Shown: in pieces, positions 58,369 through 64,000 of the stretch
Layout of the letters: the number at the start of each line of letters is the position of its first letter
How positions within the stretch are numbered: position 1 is the first letter of the stretch
The notes under the pieces: generated by a model
What the model saw: only the letters and a program-made list of their open reading frames with translations
Database searches by the model: none
What the model was told of the DNA's origin: nothing
Program-made: the position numbers and the translations under genes
Assembly: GCF_900106695.1 (NCBI RefSeq)
Contig: NZ_FNMZ01000003.1
Location: 372,001 to 436,000 of the forward strand
Origin: Albimonas donghaensis
Lineage (GTDB): Bacteria; Pseudomonadota; Alphaproteobacteria; Rhodobacterales; Rhodobacteraceae
Reading direction: 5' to 3'
DNA length: 64,000 nucleotides

Positions 58369-59517
58369 TCAGGCCGGCAGCGGCCCGCCGTCCCACATCT
58401 TGCGCGCGGAGACGGCGAGGATCAGCGCGGCGGCGGACATCGCGACGGCGATCCACCAGGCGCCGGCGCCCAGCCAGGGATAGGCGATCGCGGCGGCGCC
58501 CGAGGCCACGGCCATCAGGATGCCGGTGCCGAAGGCCTGCATCACCGCCTGCGCCGCGCCGGCCAGCCGGTCTGGCGCGCCGCGGGCGATGAAGGCGATG
58601 ATCCCCAGATGCGCCGCCGCGAAGGTCAGCGCGTGGCTGGCCTGCAGGACCCACAGGAAGGCGCCCTCCGGATCGAAGGTCATCGCGGCCCAACGCACCA
58701 CGCCGACGCCGCCGGCCAGCGCGATGGCGCCGGAGGGGCGGAACCGGCGCACCAGCCACGGCCCGAACGCGGCCATCAGCACGACCTCGACCGCGACCCC
58801 TGCGGCCCAGAGCATCCCGATGGTCGCCTCCGGCACGCCCAGAGCCCGCCAATGCACGGATCCATATGCGTAAATCACCCCGTGCGAGGCCTGCGCCAGC
58901 CCCGCCGCGGCGGTGAAGGTCAGGAACACGCGGCCGGTGACCAGCCGCCGCATTTCGGCGAGCGTCGGCCGCTCGGCGCCCTTGACCTTGCCGCCGCCGG
59001 GATGGGTGGCCCCGAGCGCCGCGGCGGCCAGAAGGCACAACACGATGACCCACAGGATCGCGTCCGTCCCGGCGAAGGCCAGCGCCGCGCCCAGCCCGAG
59101 ATTCATCGCGAGGAAGGCGGCCGAGCCCACCGCCCGCACCGGCGCGTATTCGAACCGGTGAACCCGTGCCGCGGCCCCGGTCAGCGCGTCCGAGATCGGG
59201 ATCATCGCCGAGAACACGCCCGCCGTCAGCATGGTCAGCGCCAGCAGCGCCAGCTTCGAGCCGACCGCCAGATGCGCGACGAACAGCGCCGCCCCGACCC
59301 CCGCGACCAGCCCCAGCGTCAGCCGCCGCGCCTCGCGTCGGTCGGCCAGCACCGGCAGGCCGAGCCCCGCGGCCAGCCGCAACACGATTCCCGCGCCCAG
59401 ATAGGCCCCGATCTCGCCATCCGACAGGCCCCAGTCGGACAGCCACAGCGGCCAGAACGGCAGATGCGCGCCCAATGCGCCGAACAGCGCGGCGTAGAAG
59501 CCGCCGGTACGGATCAT
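58369..59517 (-). CDS. MFS transporter, MFS_1-like (HcaT/nucleoside type)
   Basis: The inner-membrane protein has about twelve helices. It starts MIRTGGFYAALFGALGAHLPFWPLWLSDWGLSDGEIGAYLG, the usual opening of the MFS_1-like group that includes HcaT and nucleoside permeases. RFEYAPVRAVGSAAFLAMN and LGVPEATIGMLWAAGVAVEVVLMA follow. From the ATG at 59517 it has 382 residues. A GTG at 59541 would add eight residues and overlap the moeA stop by four bases; this coupled start is a serious alternative and lies in a palindrome copy. The substrate is unknown; a purine or nucleoside fits the adjacent ade. Confidence 0.9.
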   Translation of the reverse strand: MIRTGGFYAALFGALGAHLPFWPLWLSDWGLSDGEIGAYLGAGIVLRLAAGLGLPVLADRREARRLTLGLVAGVGAALFVAHLAVGSKLALLALTMLTAGVFSAMIPISDALTGAAARVHRFEYAPVRAVGSAAFLAMNLGLGAALAFAGTDAILWVIVLCLLAAAALGATHPGGGKVKGAERPTLAEMRRLVTGRVFLTFTAAAGLAQASHGVIYAYGSVHWRALGVPEATIGMLWAAGVAVEVVLMAAFGPWLVRRFRPSGAIALAGGVGVVRWAAMTFDPEGAFLWVLQASHALTFAAAHLGIIAFIARGAPDRLAGAAQAVMQAFGTGILMAVASGAAAIAYPWLGAGAWWIAVAMSAAALILAVSARKMWDGGPLPA

Positions 59518-59532
59518 GGCGGCGGCGCGGGG

Positions 59533-59542
59533 TGTGATCACA
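59533..59542. promoter_or_regulatory. TGTGATCACA palindrome at the moeA-MFS junction
   Basis: A perfect copy covers the moeA stop codon and the possible GTG start of the MFS gene. Part of the clustered palindrome family of 53.2-62.9 kb. Confidence 0.4.
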
Positions 59543-60812
59543 AACCGAAACTCGCATAGGGGATGAAGCGGACCGGATCGCCCTCGGCCACGTCGGGGCC
59601 GGGATCGGGCAGGTCGATCAGCCCCGTGGACCATGCGAGGCCCGAGATCAAGCCCGAGCCCTCGGAGCGGAACGGCTCGGCCCGACCCTCGGCGGAGATG
59701 CGGGCGCGCAGGAACTCGCGACGTCCGGGTTTGCGGGTCTTGGCGAAGCCGGCGGGGAGATCGAAGCCCTGGGGCGCCCGCCATCCCGCGCCCGCCAGCG
59801 CCAGCAGCGCCGGGCGGGCGAAGATCAGCGCGCAGGTGAAGGCGGCGACCGGGTTGCCCGGCAGGCCGAACACCGCGGCGCCGTTCCATGCGGCCAGCGC
59901 CAGCGGCCGTCCCGGCTTCACCGCGATGCGCCATGCGGTCAGCGCGCCGGCCGCGCGCAGGGTGGCGGAGACGTGGTCCTCGTCCCCCGCGCTGGCCCCG
60001 CCGGAGGTCAGGATCGCGTCGGCCTCCGCCCCCCCGCGATCCAGCGCGGCGCGCACCGCGCCCGCGTCGTCGCGCGCCCGGCCGAGGTCCACCGGATCGA
60101 ACCCCCAGGCCCGGATCAGCGCCAGCAGCATGGGTCGGTTGGCGTCGATGGTGGCCTCGGGCGGTCCCGGCGGATCGGCGAGCTCGTCCCCGGTGGAGAG
60201 CACCGCCACCCGCAGCCGCCGGCGCACGGGAACGCGGTCCAGCCCCCCCGCCGCCAGCAGCGCCAGGTCCTGCGGGCGCAGGACATGGCCCGCGGGCAGA
60301 AGCGGGGCGCCGGCGGCGAAGTCCTCGCCCCTGGCGCGCGTGTTGGCCCCGCGCTTCAGGCCGGGGCGGAGCCGCAATTCACCCCCGGCCAGCCCGATAT
60401 CCTCTTGCAATACAACGGTATCCGTCCTAGCGGGAAGCGCGGCGCCGGTCAGGATGCGCACGCCCTCGCCGGGGCCGGCCTGGCCCTGGAACGCCGCGCC
60501 GGCGGCCGCGCGGCCGGGGATCAGCCGCAGACGCTCGGGGTCCGCTCCGGTCAGCGAGGCATGGGCGAAGGCGTAGCCGTCCACCGCCGAATTCGCCGCC
60601 GGAGGGTTGGGCCGGCCCGCCGCGACCGGCGCCGCCAGCACGCGGCCCGCGCCCTGGGTCAGCGGAACCGTCTCCGCCCCCGTCACCACCGCGCAGCGTT
60701 CGCGCAGCAGGTCCAGCGCCCGGTCCACCGCCAGCCAGTCCACTCCCGGCGGCAACGCGAAGCAGTCGTTGCGCAGGGCCGGCGGATCGGCGGGAGGGGG
60801 CGGCGCGTTCAT
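59538..60812 (-). CDS. moeA: Molybdopterin molybdenumtransferase MoeA
   Basis: MoeA inserts molybdate into adenylated molybdopterin. The 424-residue protein shows NPPAANSAVDGYAFAHA, with the catalytic Asp region, GEGVRILTGAALPARTDTVVLQED, VLSTGDEL and TSGGASAGDEDHV, and VAIKPG-like RIAVKPGRPLALA with VFGLPGNPVAAF. Length is normal. It overlaps the mobB stop by four bases and is the third gene of the leftward mobA-mobB-moeA run. Confidence 0.96.
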   Translation of the reverse strand: MNAPPPPADPPALRNDCFALPPGVDWLAVDRALDLLRERCAVVTGAETVPLTQGAGRVLAAPVAAGRPNPPAANSAVDGYAFAHASLTGADPERLRLIPGRAAAGAAFQGQAGPGEGVRILTGAALPARTDTVVLQEDIGLAGGELRLRPGLKRGANTRARGEDFAAGAPLLPAGHVLRPQDLALLAAGGLDRVPVRRRLRVAVLSTGDELADPPGPPEATIDANRPMLLALIRAWGFDPVDLGRARDDAGAVRAALDRGGAEADAILTSGGASAGDEDHVSATLRAAGALTAWRIAVKPGRPLALAAWNGAAVFGLPGNPVAAFTCALIFARPALLALAGAGWRAPQGFDLPAGFAKTRKPGRREFLRARISAEGRAEPFRSEGSGLISGLAWSTGLIDLPDPGPDVAEGDPVRFIPYASFGL

Positions 60813-61312
60813 CCGATCCCCAGCTCGTCCAGGATGAAATCGGCGATGGAGGGCACGTCGTTGAGGTCCAGCACCGGCCGGTCCGTGATCACATCCGCAT
60901 CCGCCGCCACCGCCCGCACCGTCGGGTCGCCCGGAGCCATCAGCTCCCGCCCCAGGCCGGGGCGATGCACCTCCACCTTGGGCTGAGGGCCGCGCTTCCA
61001 TCCTTCCGTGATCACAAGATCCGCGGGGGCCATCTGCGCCAGCAGTTCGTCCAGCGAGGGCTCGGGCGCCCCGCGCAGCTCGCGCATCAGCGCCCAGCGG
61101 GTTCCGGACGCGATCAGCACCTCGCGCGCCCCGGCCTCGCGGTGGCGATAGCTGTCCGCCCCCTCCCGGTCCAGGTCGAAGCCGTGATGCGCGTGCTTGA
61201 GGGTCGATACCGCCAGCCCGCGGCCGGAAATCTCCGCCACCAGCCGCTCCACCAGCGTGGTCTTGCCGGCGTTCTTCCAGCCGGTGATCCCCCAGACCGG
61301 CGAGCGGCTCAT
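60809..61312 (-). CDS. mobB: Molybdopterin-guanine dinucleotide synthesis protein MobB
   Basis: MobB is a GTP-binding protein that assists MobA in making the guanine dinucleotide form of the cofactor. The 167-residue protein has the P-loop GWKNAGKTTLVERLV, LKHAHHGFDLDREGADSYRHREAGA (typical of MobB) and VITEGWKRG. It overlaps mobA by four bases upstream and moeA by four downstream, so the three are co-translated. Two V-I-T triplets coincide with palindrome copies at 60884 and 61007. Confidence 0.95.
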   Translation of the reverse strand: MSRSPVWGITGWKNAGKTTLVERLVAEISGRGLAVSTLKHAHHGFDLDREGADSYRHREAGAREVLIASGTRWALMRELRGAPEPSLDELLAQMAPADLVITEGWKRGPQPKVEVHRPGLGRELMAPGDPTVRAVAADADVITDRPVLDLNDVPSIADFILDELGIG

Positions 61313-61965
61313 CGCCCCGCCTCCTCCGCCGTCGGCCCGGGGGCGAGATGCGCGGCCCACAGGCGCTCGGCCTCGGCCAGGTCCTCGGGGGCGTTGACGT
61401 TGAAGAAAGGGTCGAAGGGCTCGGCCTCGAACATCGCCTCGGCGCAGCCATGCCGCGCGGTCCATTCCACCACCCGCCGCATCCCGCCGGCCAGGCAGGC
61501 GCGCAGATCCTCGCGCAGGCCCGCGTCCCAGAGCCCGAAGGTCGGATGCCGCGCGGTCCCGAGCCGGGGATCCGGGGTCACGGCCATGGCCAGCGGGGTC
61601 CCCGCCGCCTCCGCCGCGTCGATCAGCCGGGGCACGAGGTCGCGCGGGAAGAAGGGCGTGTCCCAGGCCACGGTGACGATCCCGCGCGCCCCGCGCTCCG
61701 CCGCCCAGTCCAGGCCGGCCAGCACGCCGGCCAGCGGTCCGGGCCGGTCGGGGGCGGCATCGGGGATCACCTCCAGCCCCCAGGCCGAGAACCGCGCCCG
61801 CGGCCCGTTGGCGTTCAGCGCGAAGGCGGGGACCTGAGGGGACAGGCGGGCGAGCGCATGGGCGAGCAGCGGCTGGCGGCCCACCATCTCCAGCCCCTTG
61901 TCGCCTCCGCCCATGCGGCGGGATTCGCCTCCGGCGAGGATCACCCCGTAAATGTCGGTCAGCAT
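61309..61965 (-). CDS. mobA: Molybdenum cofactor guanylyltransferase MobA
   Basis: MobA attaches GMP to molybdopterin, forming the guanine dinucleotide cofactor used by DMSO-reductase-family enzymes such as formate dehydrogenase. The 218-residue protein has the nucleotidyltransferase motif VILAGGESRRMGGGDKGLE, GPLAGVLAGLDWA, VAWDTPFFP and FFNVNAPEDLAEAE. The ATG at 61965 gives a normal length; the frame is open upstream through noise. A 233-base GC-rich gap separates it from fdhD. Confidence 0.95.
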   Translation of the reverse strand: MLTDIYGVILAGGESRRMGGGDKGLEMVGRQPLLAHALARLSPQVPAFALNANGPRARFSAWGLEVIPDAAPDRPGPLAGVLAGLDWAAERGARGIVTVAWDTPFFPRDLVPRLIDAAEAAGTPLAMAVTPDPRLGTARHPTFGLWDAGLREDLRACLAGGMRRVVEWTARHGCAEAMFEAEPFDPFFNVNAPEDLAEAERLWAAHLAPGPTAEEAGR

Positions 61966-62198
61966 CGCGTCTCCTTCGCGCGGCGCGCCGGTCGCCCATG
62001 TCGAGGGCGAACCCTGGAAAGGGGGTCCGGCGGCGCGCCGTTTTCGCCGGGCATCATCGGCGCCCTCGCCGCCAACGCAACGCCCGGCGCCCGGAATTCG
62101 CGTCGCCGCCCGCCCCGGCGCCGCCGGGCGCCCCGGGCGACAGGCCGCGCGGGCGCCCGGGCGCGGTTCGCGAGCGGGTGGTCGCGCGGCCCTCGGGG

Positions 62199-63098
62199 TC
62201 AGGCCTCGGCGCCTCGCCCGCCCTTGCGCCCGGACCGTCGCGGCTCGTCCGCCACGCCGGCCGGATCGGCGTCGCGCAGCAGCCGCGCTTCTCCCGACAG
62301 GCACAGGAACCGCCGCCCGCGCAGCCGTCCGACCAGGGTCAGCCCCACCTGCCGCGCGATCTCCACCCCCCAGGCCGTGAACCCGGAGCGCGAGGCCAGC
62401 GCCGGCGCCCCGATCAGCGCGCATTTGATCACCATCTCCGAGGTCAGCCGCCCGGTGGTGTAGATCAGCTTGTCCGACGCGTCCTCGCCCCGCAGCCGCA
62501 GCCAGCCGGCGATCTTGTCCACCGCGTTGTGGCGGCCGACATCCTCCATGTAGACCAGCGGCTCGGCCCCCCTGCACAGCACCGTGCCGTGGATCGCGCC
62601 GGCCTCCAGGTAGAGGCTGGGCATCTGGTTGATGGCCTTCGACAGGGCGTAGAGATCCGAGGTCCGCACCTCCAGCTCCGGCAGGACCAGGCCGTCCAAC
62701 CCCTCCATCATGTCGCCGAAAACCGTGCCCACCGCGCAGCCCGAGGTGCGGGTGCGCCGCGCCAGCTTGTCCTCGTAGTCGGTTTCGCGCGCGGTGCGGA
62801 CCACGACCACTTCCAGGTCGTCGTCATGCTCCACGGCCGTGATCACATCGTCCGGGCGCAGCATCCCCTGGTTGGCGAGATAGCCGACCGCCAGGCATTC
62901 CGGGTGGTCGCCGATGGTCATCACCGTCACGATCTCGCGGCCGTTGAGCCAGAGCGTCAGGGGACGTTCCTCGATCACCCGCGTCGCGCGAGGGGCGCCG
63001 GTTTCGTCGAACCCCTCGACCTCGCGGGTCAGGCCGGGCGCGTGCGGGTCGGGGAGGATGCGGGCGGGCGGGCGAAGCATCGCCGGCGCTGGGGTCAT
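62199..63098 (-). CDS. fdhD: Formate dehydrogenase accessory sulfurtransferase FdhD
   Basis: FdhD passes sulfur to the molybdenum cofactor of formate dehydrogenases. The 299-residue protein shows LTLWLNGREIVTVMTIGDHPECLAVGYLANQG, SGCAVGTVFGDMMEG, the VYMEDVGRHNAVDKIAGWL motif and YTTGRLTSEMVIKCA. Its active-site loop has one Cys (SGCAVG) rather than the two separated by two residues described for the E. coli protein. It is one gene upstream of mobA on the same strand, consistent with joint maturation of a formate dehydrogenase encoded elsewhere. A V-I-T palindrome lies at 62838. Confidence 0.95.
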   Translation of the reverse strand: MTPAPAMLRPPARILPDPHAPGLTREVEGFDETGAPRATRVIEERPLTLWLNGREIVTVMTIGDHPECLAVGYLANQGMLRPDDVITAVEHDDDLEVVVVRTARETDYEDKLARRTRTSGCAVGTVFGDMMEGLDGLVLPELEVRTSDLYALSKAINQMPSLYLEAGAIHGTVLCRGAEPLVYMEDVGRHNAVDKIAGWLRLRGEDASDKLIYTTGRLTSEMVIKCALIGAPALASRSGFTAWGVEIARQVGLTLVGRLRGRRFLCLSGEARLLRDADPAGVADEPRRSGRKGGRGAEA

Positions 63099-63149
63099 GG
63101 GTCACAATCCGTGATTTGCGCGGAGAGGCGGGATAGGTAAGCTTTGCTG

Positions 63150-63962
63150 ATGAAAGATCTCCCCCCCGACCCGAGCATGAGCGCGGCCGAGCCGGTCCGC
63201 AACCCGTCCGCATCGCCGTTCCGCGGGGACGGCGAATTCCTGCGCGGCTTCCGCTCCGGCGCGCTGGCGGGCATCCCCTTCATGGTGGTGGTGTGGCCCT
63301 TCGGCCTGCTGTTCGGGGTGGTGGCGACGGCGGCCGGCATGGACCTGACCGGGATCATGGTGCTGACCAGCTTCGTGATCGCGGGCGCGTCGCAATTCGT
63401 GCTGATCGAGCTGATTTCCGACGGCGCGCCGGTCATCGTGGCGATCCTGGCGGCGCTGGCGGTGAATCTGCGGCTGGCGATGTATTCCGCGTCGCTCGCG
63501 CCCTACTTCACCGGGACGTCGAGCTGGGTGCGGGCGATCGCGGGCTATTTCGTGGTCGACCAGGTCTATGGGCTGGCGCTGCGGCGCTACCAGGACCGGC
63601 CGGAGGAAAGCCGGGCCCGACGCATCGGCTATTATTTCGGGTCCGGCGCCCCGATCCTGCCGAGCTGGATCGCGGGCACGGCCGTGGGCGCGTTGGCGGG
63701 CTCGGCGATTCCGGCGAGCCTGCCGATCGACTTCGCGCCGCCGCTGACCTTCTTCGCGCTGGCCGCGCCGATGATCCGGGGCGTGCCGAATCTCTGCGCG
63801 GCGGCGGTGGCGGTGACGGCGGCGCTGCTGCTGGCGGAGTTGCCGTGGTCGCTTGGGCTGCTGGCCGCCTCGGGACTGGGCATGGGGACCGGCGCGGCGG
63901 TCGAGATCGCGCTGGCCCGGCGGGCGGCGGCGCGTGCGGACGCGGGGGGGGCGGCGCGATGA
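63150..63962 (+). CDS. azlC: AzlC-family branched-chain amino-acid exporter, large subunit
   Basis: AzlC and AzlD form a two-subunit inner-membrane exporter of branched-chain amino acids or analogues. From the ATG at 63150 the protein has 270 residues and shows FRSGALAGIPFMVVVWPFGLLFGVVA, GIMVLTSFVIAGASQFVLIELI and NLRLAMYSASLAPYF, all typical of AzlC. A TTG at 63144 and an ATG at 63177 are other possible starts. It overlaps azlD by four bases and diverges from fdhD with 51 bases between. Confidence 0.93.
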   Translation: MKDLPPDPSMSAAEPVRNPSASPFRGDGEFLRGFRSGALAGIPFMVVVWPFGLLFGVVATAAGMDLTGIMVLTSFVIAGASQFVLIELISDGAPVIVAILAALAVNLRLAMYSASLAPYFTGTSSWVRAIAGYFVVDQVYGLALRRYQDRPEESRARRIGYYFGSGAPILPSWIAGTAVGALAGSAIPASLPIDFAPPLTFFALAAPMIRGVPNLCAAAVAVTAALLLAELPWSLGLLAASGLGMGTGAAVEIALARRAAARADAGGAAR

Positions 63963-64000
63963 CCGGGATTTCGGACGTCACCGCCTGGGCGGCGATCATC
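63959..64000 (+). CDS. azlD: AzlD-family small subunit, 5' end only
   Basis: An ATG at 63959 overlaps the azlC stop (ATGA) and reads MTGISDVTAWAAII to the window edge. Position, overlap and the hydrophobic start fit AzlD, the small partner of AzlC. Only 14 residues are visible, so the call rests mainly on context. Confidence 0.7.
   Translation, partial: MTGISDVTAWAAII

Overview
The window is about 64 kb of very GC-rich (roughly 70%) chromosomal DNA from an alphaproteobacterium, most likely order Rhodobacterales. Supporting signs are the run ppsR-hemE-hemJ-rho-mnmE-mnmG-rsmG-parA-parB-holA-lptE-leuS, the DUF3576 lipoprotein, a 16-strand-type porin, a CenR-like response regulator and alphaproteobacterial parS sites. 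I cannot name the genus. No rRNA, tRNA, insertion sequence, prophage or CRISPR array was seen.

Region 1 (1-9.7 kb) holds the 3' part of dapB, a Smr protein, a Tim44-like protein, FxsA, SecB and an MHYT-GGDEF-EAL cyclic-di-GMP enzyme. A tightly packed leftward set follows: ppsR-maf-aroE-coaE-dnaQ. Region 2 (9725-10195) is gene-free, locally AT-rich, carries DnaA-box-like sequences and lies between ppsR and hemE, the place of the replication origin in Caulobacter and Rickettsia. Genes point away from it on both sides, so it is the probable chromosomal oriC. Region 3 (10.2-18.7 kb) runs rightward: hemE, hemJ, rho, mnmE, mnmG, rsmG, parA and parB. Two perfect 16-bp parS palindromes are embedded in the first codons of mnmG and rsmG. 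Region 4 (18.7-30 kb) has holA, lptE, leuS, DUF3576, porin, YggS, an L,D-transpeptidase, ribA, the response regulator, xthA and lolA.

Region 5 (30.2-38.6 kb) is a leftward fatty-acid beta-oxidation block: fadB-like, thiolase, a GST, two acyl-CoA dehydrogenases and a MerR regulator. Two matching 15-bp palindromic sites lie upstream of the MerR gene and of one dehydrogenase gene. Region 6 (38.9-53 kb) is mixed: two hotdog thioesterases, a MATE exporter, an AhpD-like protein, acetyltransferases, smpB, dapA, a flavin reductase flanked by small repeats, a DjlA-like co-chaperone, an AraC-GyrI regulator, a fused HyuA-HyuB oxoprolinase and a YcaQ-type glycosylase.

Region 7 (53-64 kb) groups nitrogen-compound catabolism (class III aminotransferase, GntR/FCD regulator, agmatinase-family ureohydrolase, adenine deaminase) with an MFS transporter, molybdenum-cofactor genes (moeA, mobB, mobA, fdhD) and azlC plus the start of azlD. 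Across 53.2-62.9 kb I found twelve copies of the palindrome TGTGATCACA or a one-outer-base variant, against three looser copies in the other ~54 kb. One sits directly before the GntR gene. This clustered palindrome is the least explained signal in the window.
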